Source of the DNA: Burkholderia puraquae
GTDB taxonomy: Bacteria > Pseudomonadota > Gammaproteobacteria > Burkholderiales > Burkholderiaceae
NCBI RefSeq assembly: GCF_002099195.1
Contig: NZ_NBYX01000013.1
Span: 183,173-247,172 of the forward strand
Direction of reading: 5' to 3'
DNA length: 64,000 nt
Position numbers and translations under genes: made by a program
Shown: positions 33,727 to 42,596 of the stretch, one piece after another
Layout: the number at the start of each line of letters is the position of its first letter
How positions within the stretch are numbered: the stretch's first letter is position 1
The notes under the pieces: model-generated
Databases searched by the model: none
What the model was told of the DNA's origin: nothing
Seen by the model: only the letters and a program-made list of their open reading frames with translations

Positions 33727-34127
33727 AGCGCAACATGGATTTGCTTCGCGAGCTGATGCTGAAGCTCGAGGTATTGCCTGTGCCGACGACGACCTTTCGC
33801 ATGATTCACGGCCACGAGGACGAGGTGCGGATCGACGGCTATACAGTCGAGGAGATCGACTATCACCTGTCGTTGCTGGACCAGGCGGGCTTCATTCACG
33901 CGGGCGGGCTCGATTTCGGCATGGGGATTGACATCGGAGGTACTGCCTTTCGCGGCCTGACTTGGGCCGGCCACGACTTCATTGACTCCGTGAGAAGCAA
34001 AGATGTCTGGGATCAGACCAAGGTAGCGGCGGCCAAGGTCGGCGGATTTACGGTCGATATTCTGGTCACGGCGGCCAAGGCCTATGTGCAGCGAAAGTTC
34101 ACGGAGTTCTTGAGTGGCCCACACTGA
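33723..34127 (+). CDS. DUF2513-like protein
   Basis: A 134-residue protein beginning MKRNMDLLRELMLKLE, then a winged-helix-like segment (YTVEEIDYHLSLLDQAGFIHAG) and the family-typical GLTWAGHDFIDSVRSKDVWDQTKVAA. DUF2513 proteins are common in phages and integrative elements; their function is unknown. It overlaps the bactofilin-like gene (ATGA) and runs 14 bp into the recombinase gene, so all three are translated as one unit. Confidence 0.8.
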   Translation: MKRNMDLLRELMLKLEVLPVPTTTFRMIHGHEDEVRIDGYTVEEIDYHLSLLDQAGFIHAGGLDFGMGIDIGGTAFRGLTWAGHDFIDSVRSKDVWDQTKVAAAKVGGFTVDILVTAAKAYVQRKFTEFLSGPH

Positions 34128-35082
34128 CCTGATCGTTCCGATCGGTATCGCGGTGCCGGCGCTGGTCACGGCCGCCGGCGAGCGTGCCAGCGTGCGTATC
34201 GTCGAGTTGTTCGCGTCGCAGATCCACAACTTGCACACCCGGCGCGCGTATTCGCACGCGGCCGGCGATTTCCTAACCTGGTGCGCTGGCGCCGGCGTGA
34301 CCTCGCTCTCGGCCGTGCAGCCGCGGCACGTTGCCGCGTGGATCGAGCTTCAAACGACTGCGCACGCGGCACCGACTGCCAAGCAGCGCTTGGCGGCGAT
34401 CCGTCACCTGTTCGACTGGCTGGTGATGAGCCAGGTCGTGCCCGTGAACCCCGCCGCGTCGGTACGGGGGCCCAGCCATACGGTCCGCATCGGCAAGACA
34501 CCGGTACTCGAGGCGGCCGAGGCGCGGCAGCTGCTCGACAGTATCGACGTGAGCACGCCCGTGGGTCTGCGTGACCGCGCGCTAATCGCGCTGATGGTGT
34601 TTTCGTTCGCGCGGATCGGCGCGGCGCTTGCGATGCGGGTCGATGACGTCTATGTGCAGCAACGACGGCTTTGGATACGTCTGCGCGAAAAAGGTGGCAA
34701 GGCACATGCGATGCCGTGCCACCACACACTTGAGATGGCCCTGCGCGCTTATTTGGACGGTACCGGCATAGCGTTTGATCCGAGGGGAGCACTGTTCCGC
34801 ACGATCGCGCGTGGCACTGGACAACTGAGCGAGACCACATTGGCACAGGCCAATGCCTACGCGATGGTGCGGCGTCGGGCAGCGGCCGCAGGCATTGCGA
34901 CGAAGATTGGCAGTCACGCGCTCCGTGCGACGGGCATAACCACGTACTTGCGGAACGGCGGCAGGCTTGAGAACGCTGCGGCAATAGCGAATCACGCATC
35001 GACACGCACTACGCAGCGTTATGGCGATCCCTCAAGGGCAATCGAGATTGAGGAGATCGAGCGCATATCCTTATATGAGTGA
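34114..35082 (+). CDS. tyrosine recombinase / integrase
   Basis: A 322-residue XerC/D-like recombinase. The GTG start at 34114 lies inside the DUF2513-like gene. The N-terminal SAM-like arm/core-binding domain (HTRRAYSHAAGDFLTW) covers about residues 28-110. In the catalytic domain, Arg in FSFARIGAALAM, Lys in EKGGKAHAM, H-x-x-R in SHALRATGITTYL and the final His/Tyr in ANHASTRTTQRYG are all present, so it should be active. It is probably the integrase of the mini-element; 3.6 kb separate it from the tRNA, so the target site remains uncertain. Confidence 0.92.
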   Translation: MAHTDLIVPIGIAVPALVTAAGERASVRIVELFASQIHNLHTRRAYSHAAGDFLTWCAGAGVTSLSAVQPRHVAAWIELQTTAHAAPTAKQRLAAIRHLFDWLVMSQVVPVNPAASVRGPSHTVRIGKTPVLEAAEARQLLDSIDVSTPVGLRDRALIALMVFSFARIGAALAMRVDDVYVQQRRLWIRLREKGGKAHAMPCHHTLEMALRAYLDGTGIAFDPRGALFRTIARGTGQLSETTLAQANAYAMVRRRAAAAGIATKIGSHALRATGITTYLRNGGRLENAAAIANHASTRTTQRYGDPSRAIEIEEIERISLYE

Positions 35083-35314
35083 GTCAAGACCTAGACTCCC
35101 AGTCAGCGTCAGATCAGGACCAAGATTCCTCACCGTGCTCGCAGTAAGGGCCGTGATCGACCCCGAACAGCCGTTTGCCTAGGAAAAACCGCCGGCCGCG
35201 TGTCTGTCGGACTGCGATCACTGAATCGGTGGGGCGTTATCATCCATGCCCCTCTTCAAAACCGAACTACAGTCCACCCGGTGAATCTCGATCTGGTGGT
35301 AAGCTACTTTCCAA

Positions 35315-36190
35315 TTATTGGCCGAGCCAATCACCATTGAAATCTGCTGAACAGAACCACTTGCTCTCGCATAAGGCGAGATACATCGTCCGCTTCCAGC
35401 CATTGAGTAGAAGATTATCGTTATCCGCAATGACACGCAAATGCGCTTCGAATTGCGCCGATGAGAATACTGACAAACTTGATTTGCGTTGTTGAATCAA
35501 CGGCGCCAGCTCACCAGCGACCTGATTAGAAAATCGATCACTCAGCCCGCAATCCACAAAGTGCTGCGTCGCCCGCTGCTGATCAACAGCCGACCAATGA
35601 ACAGGGGGGCTCGCGAAAAACGTTATCACAACGGGATCACAGCGAACAACTTTCGCGCGTACCCAGCGTTCTACGAAGAAACAATCATTATCCAAATAAG
35701 GGTGAATAGGCTGCAAGTGAAGTGATGTTGGGAAGCCAGCCCCAGCATCGGTATTGCAATCTCGACAGGCCGGAATAAGGTTGCTCGGAAGAACTGAGAG
35801 CGCCGGGAACCTGGCCTTTGGTAAATAGTGGTCAAGTGTTCGAGCAGTACCGATTTCCGCGCAGTAAGGACATCGCCTCTGTGCAGCAACCAGAAGCTTG
35901 TCATAAATGTCACGCGGGCGCCCATTAGATTTTACGACACCTTTGTCATATAAATCCATTAATTCCCCCTTCGACAGGTCTCCTGCGATCAGGTCTTCTC
36001 TGTGGCCATGCCGTGACCTCGGAAGGTGACACCACGTCCGTGCGACTGATTGAGCTCTAAAATCATTTGCGGCCGCCTGAATATGAGGTCGATTTTTGGT
36101 GAATGTATTCTCCGCAGCTTCATCCATTTCGCCGATGCAGGCATCAAATAGTTCTAGGTCGTCGAAAGCGGGAGTTGGCAGTCTCTTCAT
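35315..36190 (-). CDS. HNH endonuclease of a Septu-like defence pair (PtuB-like)
   Basis: A 291-residue protein. The HNH zinc module is CPYC (107-110), LDHYLPKARFPALSVLPSNL (DH 120-121, N137) and CRDCN (142-146), the arrangement of PtuB nucleases. It begins in an ATGA overlap with the upstream ATPase gene, as expected of a two-gene system. In Septu, the ATPase and HNH subunits act together against phage. The C-terminal half has no motif I recognise. Base composition is somewhat AT-richer than the core genome. Confidence 0.85.
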   Translation of the reverse strand: MKRLPTPAFDDLELFDACIGEMDEAAENTFTKNRPHIQAAANDFRAQSVARTWCHLPRSRHGHREDLIAGDLSKGELMDLYDKGVVKSNGRPRDIYDKLLVAAQRRCPYCAEIGTARTLDHYLPKARFPALSVLPSNLIPACRDCNTDAGAGFPTSLHLQPIHPYLDNDCFFVERWVRAKVVRCDPVVITFFASPPVHWSAVDQQRATQHFVDCGLSDRFSNQVAGELAPLIQQRKSSLSVFSSAQFEAHLRVIADNDNLLLNGWKRTMYLALCESKWFCSADFNGDWLGQ

Positions 36191-37737
36191 TTATTAGCCG
36201 AATCAGAATCACGGTTAATAGTCATTGCACGCAGGATGCCCCGCGCCTCAAATCCGAGGTTCCCTTGAAATTGAGACAGAATCTCCTCATATGTTCCACC
36301 GGAGGCAACTGCCTCACGTAATAGAGTATGAAATCCCGATTTCTCTACCTCGAGCCGAAAGACTTCTCTGGTAAGAGTTCCAACGTTTTCGCCAAATGTT
36401 TCTATCTCTGGTCTGAACTTTTCAGATGATATTCTTTCCCGATAGAGCTTCCATACGCAAGATTTGGGAATCTCTTGAAGAACGACGGGCGAATGCGTGG
36501 CAATAATTGCAACCCCATTTTGTCTGTGTAAGAGCTGACTTAGGCTTCTAACCAGAGCTGACAGAAGCGGTGGATGGAGGTGGCTCTCAGGCTCATCAAT
36601 CAGCACGAGAGTTTTCTCCTCTACCTTTGCAACCAGTTGTGTTACCGTAAGAATCGTGATTGCATGTCCAGAGCTCATTCTTGCGATAATGCGCCTGGCT
36701 GGCTCAGGGTCATTGCCTAAGTCATATTGGAGCAGATCAAGGAGCTTCATTTCAGCGAAATTGCTATCGCTTTCCAGAATGGAAATCGCATCACGCCAGC
36801 GTTGTTTCCGTGGCGATTCGCTTAGACAGAACTTCAATGCTTCGATAAACTCCTCATGGAGTTGCGTGCGTGACTTTAGGATTGCCCCATCGTCGCCGGA
36901 ATAGTCAGTTAATCCAATATAGCTGTAAGGAGTTCCATCTGCCGGATTTTCGTCGGATGCCGGAAGATCGAATGGGTCAAAAGCACTGAAGGCTACAGAG
37001 ACAAGATTGGAAAAAAAACCCTTTCCCAAGTTTATTCTTGTGGAAAAGAGGCTGTGTTTTGCGTAAAATTCCGCGCCGTCATTTGAGTGGCCGGAGATGG
37101 CTTTCACCATATTTTTCAAAAGTGTTGTTTTGCCGACTCCATTTCTGCCAATGATTGCGTGAATGTTGGTGCTTGGTAGTGATCCGGCTTCAACTTTAAA
37201 TTCGAGATCAAATCCGGCAAAGGTTGTGGATGCTGGAAGTAAAAAGTGAAAATGAAAGTCAGTTGCGGGAACGTTGCCATTTAATACTCTTGTGAACTGA
37301 GTTTTAATTGCGTTGATACTAACGCCGCGAAGATGGGATATTTTGAAAACATCCTCATCTTTGGCAATGTCAAGTATTGTGGGATTTTTTACAACGTCCC
37401 TCAATTTCCCCAAAAATGTATCCCGCCATTGAGGTGAGAAATCTTTCCATAGCTTCCTGTAGAATTCGACATCCGTGGCAACGGAAAAGTAATTGAGGGG
37501 GAGCTCAGAGAATCCTTTGCCTAGGGTGCTATAGGTGCTTACTTCCGTCGTTTGACCAACAAAGCCTATTTTTATGTTTGGTAAAATGTGCTCCTGCCCA
37601 TTTTCATCGTTGGCATAAACCTCGAACATCGTAACAAAAGAGTAATCATTCCAATGATCTACTTTCAGGTAGACGGTATTTGGATGGCCGCTTTTCGGAT
37701 GCTCGCTTCTGCTGATTATCTTAAACTGGATTTCCAT
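36187..37737 (-). CDS. AAA/ABC-type ATPase of a Septu-like defence pair (PtuA-like)
   Basis: A 516-residue ATPase. Walker A GRNGVGKTT at 197-205, signature-like RMSSGHAI at about 353-360, Walker B LVLIDEPESHLHPP at 377-390, H-loop ATHSP at 413-417. The ~190 residues before Walker A form an unusual N-terminal extension of mostly beta-like sequence; PtuA proteins often begin nearer to the P-loop. The coding sequence is clearly AT-rich, marking recent acquisition. It is the first gene of the pair; the ribosome binding site is weak. Confidence 0.85.
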   Translation of the reverse strand: MEIQFKIISRSEHPKSGHPNTVYLKVDHWNDYSFVTMFEVYANDENGQEHILPNIKIGFVGQTTEVSTYSTLGKGFSELPLNYFSVATDVEFYRKLWKDFSPQWRDTFLGKLRDVVKNPTILDIAKDEDVFKISHLRGVSINAIKTQFTRVLNGNVPATDFHFHFLLPASTTFAGFDLEFKVEAGSLPSTNIHAIIGRNGVGKTTLLKNMVKAISGHSNDGAEFYAKHSLFSTRINLGKGFFSNLVSVAFSAFDPFDLPASDENPADGTPYSYIGLTDYSGDDGAILKSRTQLHEEFIEALKFCLSESPRKQRWRDAISILESDSNFAEMKLLDLLQYDLGNDPEPARRIIARMSSGHAITILTVTQLVAKVEEKTLVLIDEPESHLHPPLLSALVRSLSQLLHRQNGVAIIATHSPVVLQEIPKSCVWKLYRERISSEKFRPEIETFGENVGTLTREVFRLEVEKSGFHTLLREAVASGGTYEEILSQFQGNLGFEARGILRAMTINRDSDSANK

Positions 37738-38265
37738 GATTCACTTTTTATTTTTCAATTGGCGAAATCGGGATTTGAGTCGTCTGTGTAGTGAATATAT
37801 CCCATTGCAGCATCATTTATTTGGGATCTTTCCTGGAGGAAGAGTTCTTGTCAAATGCATTCCCCGAAATTTGCTCCACTGACGGAAAATGAAAGCGCAC
37901 GAAGATACGAGCAGCGATCGCTTCATTTTGGGCAGTCTCTTTTGTCCGGCCGCAGGAACATATCCGTCATACTACGACAAGAGAGCCAGAAACTTTAGTC
38001 GACAACTGAGAACGTCTGCTGACGGGCACTCACTGACGGTCGAATGTCTGGCGCGAACGCCCATCAAGCGTCCCATGATGGCCGACCTCAGCTAGACGAT
38101 CTGACGCTGTCTGTTTGGTCTAGTCCAGACTTGTACACCATATAGGATGTGAGCAGATTGATATCCAACACAAGTTTTCACCTGTGCTTTTTCGGTTGTC
38201 CTCTTGGCCAGCCGGCAACGTGCGGCCGGTATAGTTGATCTGCGAGTCGCATGCCTTTGCATAAG
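37738..38265. other. 528-bp gap between the two defence operons
   Basis: This lies upstream of the ATPase gene and downstream of the helicase stop. The first ~120 bp are AT-rich and should hold the Septu promoter. Short forward frames exist (37889-38095) but have no ribosome binding site or recognisable product. No retron-like inverted repeats or reverse transcriptase were seen. Confidence 0.4.
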
Positions 38266-40161
38266 TCAGTCGAGTTCTAGGGCGGCCTCATCCACGATGT
38301 CGTCCGGCATAAAAATCCCGCTTTCCTCTATCTTCCCCCGGGCGGCCGCGAGATCGCCAACGAACATTACAACCGCCAGATCCCGTTTCGCGCGTGAACA
38401 GCAGACATAAAAGAGGCGCCTGGTCCGATCGATCACGTTGTCGTCGCCTGCATCGATGTTCTCTTGATCCGTCTCCGAGAGCGGAGCAATGTTGAAGTAT
38501 TTTTCGTATGAGAAGAGACGTTGGCCTCTTCCTTCGTCGTCGTCGATCAACACAAGGACACGTTCGAATTCAGCGCCCTTGACACCCTGCTGAGTGGCAA
38601 ATGGAGAAAGGTCCTCGAGGTAGTGACGATATCCTCTCAGCTCGCTAACTTGGCAGTTCAGGAAGGCGATGATGGAAGGCACTTCGGGGTCGTCGTCGGC
38701 AGCGAGGGCCTCTGCATCGTCATCAAGATACTTGGACCAGGCCTCGTCAAGCTGCAGCACCCCCGTGTTGGATGCGAAAATCAGCGCGATCCTGAGCGTC
38801 GCATCGTTTGAGTACATGAGCGTTGTAAGGCCCTCGGTGGCCGCTCGTAGATTTCTTAGTACTTCGGGCGCATCATTGCCAGCCAGGCCCACCGAGCTCA
38901 ACAGCAAACACTGTGAACGCAACAACGTCATTGCGTCAAAGTCGCGGCGATCTCGGACAGCCATTGCTAGCGGTAGTAGGTATGTCAAGAATGGACGGAG
39001 TGGCCAAGCACTACCATCTTTCAAACCCTCTTTGAAATTCTGCGGAGAGTTGTCGTTCAAGGCCGCATACAAGTTGGGAAAGTTTAGGCGCGACGCGGCC
39101 ATACGATGAACGACAACCAATGTTCGAACGTCTGCGGCGCGATCCTCGCTAACCCAGAGCTCATCATTGTTCGTCCGTCGGAGCCATTCGCGAACCCTGG
39201 ATAGCTTCGCCGACCGACGCTCATCTGCCAGCAGTAGGAACAATCTCGCAGTCCCGGCGACTGGGATCAAAACATCATCAACGCGCGTCATCCTGCCGCG
39301 CGTCTGCTCCAATCCATCACCGGCTCTGCGGATTCCATTCACTATCCTGAGTACTTGTTGCGGGCACCGGAAGTTCTCCGGCTTGGTGATTTGGCTCCAC
39401 GTAGCAGGGGCATCTATCGCGCCAGCACCATCGGCATAGATCTTCTGCATTGGGTCGCCAAAGAAGCCTAGGCAAAACTCAAGAGGAGTAGTTTCGGCGA
39501 TGAGGCGAAATGCGGCCACAACATCCGCACGGGTATCTTGGCTCTCGTCGACAAAGAGAACCGGATAGTGACTGGCGATGAGGTCGCGTAGTAACTGGCT
39601 TTGCTCGATTAATTCCACCGCAACCGCAATGACGTCTGGATGGCCCAAGACGCCTCGCGCGAAGTCGCGTCCCGCCCCATACGAAAAGTGCGTTCGGTGT
39701 GCTACCTCCTCTAGGTGGCGCTCATGGCGAGCAACTTCTCTCTCCAAACGTTGCCGAGTGGCGGGGCGTGTGCGCGGTCTGTTGTAGTGTTCTCGTGCCT
39801 CAGCGATCTGTTCGTGAATGCGCGATATCACCCACGTCTTGAGGTCGATTTGGAACGGGCGTACAACCGACCACATAAAGCTATGTATGGTCGAGACATG
39901 GAATAACTCGTCATCTCCGACATCTCCGCTAATTTCCCTGGTCGCAACCTCGGTGTACGTAATGCAGGCAATCCGCTGACCGCGCATCTTGAGTTCGCGT
40001 CGCCGTGTCTGCGCAAGATGAGTGAGGGCTTTGACGAGCGACGTCGTCTTTCCTGATCCAGCTCCTGCGACCATGACAAAGCTTCGTTGAGGACGTTCAT
40101 CCAGACACGCTCTCAGTTCCAGATCTGCCGGTGTATCAGGTTGGCTAGCACGGAGTGTCAT
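38266..40161 (-). CDS. UvrD-like helicase paired with an OLD nuclease (GajB-like)
   Basis: A 631-residue superfamily 1 helicase. Motif I VAGAGSGKTT (31-40), Ia ITYTEVATREI, Ib STIHSFMW, II LFVDESQDT (202-210), III GFFGDPMQKIY, IV NFRCPQQVL, V QGVKGAEFERVLVL and VI RRLFYVCCSRAK are all intact. It begins in an ATGA overlap with the OLD nuclease gene. That pairing defines class 2 OLD systems, and Gabija (GajA/GajB) is the best-known defence example. It is longer than the usual ~500-residue GajB. Confidence 0.87.
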   Translation of the reverse strand: MTLRASQPDTPADLELRACLDERPQRSFVMVAGAGSGKTTSLVKALTHLAQTRRRELKMRGQRIACITYTEVATREISGDVGDDELFHVSTIHSFMWSVVRPFQIDLKTWVISRIHEQIAEAREHYNRPRTRPATRQRLEREVARHERHLEEVAHRTHFSYGAGRDFARGVLGHPDVIAVAVELIEQSQLLRDLIASHYPVLFVDESQDTRADVVAAFRLIAETTPLEFCLGFFGDPMQKIYADGAGAIDAPATWSQITKPENFRCPQQVLRIVNGIRRAGDGLEQTRGRMTRVDDVLIPVAGTARLFLLLADERRSAKLSRVREWLRRTNNDELWVSEDRAADVRTLVVVHRMAASRLNFPNLYAALNDNSPQNFKEGLKDGSAWPLRPFLTYLLPLAMAVRDRRDFDAMTLLRSQCLLLSSVGLAGNDAPEVLRNLRAATEGLTTLMYSNDATLRIALIFASNTGVLQLDEAWSKYLDDDAEALAADDDPEVPSIIAFLNCQVSELRGYRHYLEDLSPFATQQGVKGAEFERVLVLIDDDEGRGQRLFSYEKYFNIAPLSETDQENIDAGDDNVIDRTRRLFYVCCSRAKRDLAVVMFVGDLAAARGKIEESGIFMPDDIVDEAALELD

Positions 40162-42509
40162 GCTACTGCTCCTGCGTTGATCGGAGGAGCCGCGATTTCG
40201 GGAGGATGTGGAACCACCTCATGCTCGAGCCAGAGAAGACCTTCCGAGATGTAGGCTGGCACCGTCCACGCGGATGGGTCCTGTGAGAGAAGCGCCAATG
40301 CAAAGTCGGTCTTGCGGAAATTCGCGCTCTTGATTTTGCGATGCAGACTTTGTGCGATCTGTTCAAGGGACAATCTGTTGCAGCCTCGAACGCGCAGGCG
40401 GATTTCAGCGCGTGCCGCATCCTGACACCAGGCGAGATTCTCTAGCGCGAAGGCTTCCTCCAATGTTCGACCGACCATGGCCGCTGCCGTCCCACCCCAA
40501 CTTGCGTTCACCGATGTCTGATATGAGACGCGGATCAACGCATCGCTAGCAACAGTGCGGGCTTGAATGCGCTGTTCGACGGTCGCGTTGAGCAAATCGG
40601 CGATGGTGCTGCGGCCGGGAAGCCATTGGATTAGCGTTTGATTTGACGTCAATGCTCCGGGCTCATTGACCATGCATGCTTTGCGTCCGCCTCGAACTGC
40701 GGCTCGATCTTCGGCTGCTTCTTCAAGGTCGGGATCGGCATCGGGATCATCTTCATCGTCGGGTGCTGCTGGATCGGCTGCCGCCGGCGCCATAACACTA
40801 TCGATGTCGGTGACGATCAGGGTCGTGAGCCCCAGGAACTCGATAAGACCTTTGAATCGATGGCCGAATGCTCCTCCGACTTCTAGAATGCTCACATAGG
40901 TGGACAGAAGGCCGGGCGCAACCTTGGCAATCATCTGCGGCATCAGCAAGCGTTCAACGTTACCTTCTACCAGAATGGCAGCATCTGCGAAAAATAGATC
41001 GCAATGCGTGAGTCTTAGATAGCGCTCGAGGAAATCCCGGGTACGGTCAGTAGGGTCGTTCGGGTCGTTAGCTGTTTCATAGAACGAAGCCATGCTGAGA
41101 ACCTCCGATCGCTGAACTCCGGCCTCGCGAACGCGGCGGAAATAGCGAATCGGTTGGAAGCCACGCTCGAAGAGCACGTGCGGGGAATGTGTCGAAACAA
41201 CAATCTGACTGGTGCAGTGCGGTGCATCTTCATCGGGAATTTCGAGGATGTCCAGAACTTTCCGAATGAACACCTGCTGCAACTGAGCGTGCAGATGTGC
41301 TTCGGGTTCTTCGATGAAGATCAGATGCAAAGGCGGACGGTTCTCTTCTATATCTAGCCATCTGGCATGCGCGTCTAGAAGCTCTACCACCATATAGATA
41401 AGGTTCTTGAACCCCAGGCCGTTGTAGCGGTCCGGCAGTGTCGTCTGCGTGTCTATGCCTACTTCTGGTCCAACCGCGTAATGCACCCGAGCACCATCAT
41501 GGCTGCTCAAAATCGTTGCAGGATTCAGTGCGGTCTTGATCAACAGCTTGGGATTATTGAGGCCTGGATAGCCGAGATGCGAGAGCCGCTCGAGTGTCGG
41601 GCCGAAAACACGTTCGAGATGGTCGTTGAGCAGTGCCTCCGACTGATAGAGCGCGCGTTGGGCGTCATAGTCCTCCTCGTGTTTCTCGAGGTTTCTTTCA
41701 TAGAAACGACTCAAGCACCGCGACAAATCTTCGGATCGAGCTCCACCACTAGAGTCCGACAGATGTCGCTGTGCATGCAGGAAATCGACCTTGATCAAAC
41801 TGGACAGTATCTCTCGGCCGCCGCGACCTTTGTCGTGCGTCATACGCAAAGGTGTATAGCCAGCAGCGGGGCGGAGATCGGGACCGAACTGAGCGCTATC
41901 GAGAACGTAGTAACGTAGCTCAAAATTACGCCTTAAATGATCGCCAATGCTGTCAGCTAAATAGTCGCAGAGTGTGCGAGGTTGTGGCAGGTACTCACCA
42001 TTGGCTTGCCGTTGTTCTGGGGGCGCTTCGGCTGCCTGGGGGCGCGGAACCGCTTGCTGTAGCGCGTTTGCCTGATTCGGGGGCGCCGGCGCACGCCCGG
42101 CACGATTTCGAGCTTCCCGGAAACTCGTTCTTAGCGCTGGTGCATCGATCGCCGCGAACTCGACGCGAATTCCGACACGGGTTCCTTCCCATGCCAGGCT
42201 CGGCAAGAGGTCCACGACGCGGTGCAAATCAATGGCGCCCACGCACAGCCAGATGTCGATCGAGATGCTTGGCAACTCTGAGCCTTCCGCTCCTTCACCG
42301 AAGGCGTTTATATCGTCCCAACAGTCCGAACTGAAGTCATGCAGCGAAAATCGGTCTCTCGACGCCGCAGTGAAAAGTTGAAGAGCATGCCCAGCTGAAG
42401 TTTTGCCACTATTGTTTGACCCAACAAAGATAGAAATATCTGATGCTAGGTCTATGCGGGCGTCTTTAAGGCGCCGGAAGTTGCGGATCCAAACGGTCTC
42501 AATGTGCAT
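40158..42509 (-). CDS. class 2 OLD-family ATPase-TOPRIM nuclease (GajA-like)
   Basis: A 783-residue protein; ATG 42509 is preferred to GTG one codon earlier. Walker A GSNNSGKTS (30-38), Walker B LIFIEEPEAHLHAQ (396-409), H-loop STHSP (439-443), then a TOPRIM nuclease domain with ILVEGNVE (512-519) and TDID (567-570). An Ala/Pro/Gln-rich insert (about 133-175) and a strongly acidic insert (about 580-602) just after TDID are not typical of GajA, which is ~580 residues. Class 2 OLD proteins from Burkholderia pseudomallei and Xanthomonas are known to be metal-dependent nucleases. Confidence 0.88.
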   Translation of the reverse strand: MHIETVWIRNFRRLKDARIDLASDISIFVGSNNSGKTSAGHALQLFTAASRDRFSLHDFSSDCWDDINAFGEGAEGSELPSISIDIWLCVGAIDLHRVVDLLPSLAWEGTRVGIRVEFAAIDAPALRTSFREARNRAGRAPAPPNQANALQQAVPRPQAAEAPPEQRQANGEYLPQPRTLCDYLADSIGDHLRRNFELRYYVLDSAQFGPDLRPAAGYTPLRMTHDKGRGGREILSSLIKVDFLHAQRHLSDSSGGARSEDLSRCLSRFYERNLEKHEEDYDAQRALYQSEALLNDHLERVFGPTLERLSHLGYPGLNNPKLLIKTALNPATILSSHDGARVHYAVGPEVGIDTQTTLPDRYNGLGFKNLIYMVVELLDAHARWLDIEENRPPLHLIFIEEPEAHLHAQLQQVFIRKVLDILEIPDEDAPHCTSQIVVSTHSPHVLFERGFQPIRYFRRVREAGVQRSEVLSMASFYETANDPNDPTDRTRDFLERYLRLTHCDLFFADAAILVEGNVERLLMPQMIAKVAPGLLSTYVSILEVGGAFGHRFKGLIEFLGLTTLIVTDIDSVMAPAAADPAAPDDEDDPDADPDLEEAAEDRAAVRGGRKACMVNEPGALTSNQTLIQWLPGRSTIADLLNATVEQRIQARTVASDALIRVSYQTSVNASWGGTAAAMVGRTLEEAFALENLAWCQDAARAEIRLRVRGCNRLSLEQIAQSLHRKIKSANFRKTDFALALLSQDPSAWTVPAYISEGLLWLEHEVVPHPPEIAAPPINAGAVA

Positions 42510-42596
42510 CACTTTCCCCGATCTTTTTCTTCATATTGTATTGTGCATAGGACGTGCTTTTACTGCCGCGATTCCAACTCGAACGAATGAAACCAT

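Noticed and set aside
36187..38265. Retron-type system, because PtuA/PtuB-like effectors occur with retrons
   Set aside because: No reverse transcriptase gene and no msr/msd-like inverted repeats in the adjoining 528 bp.
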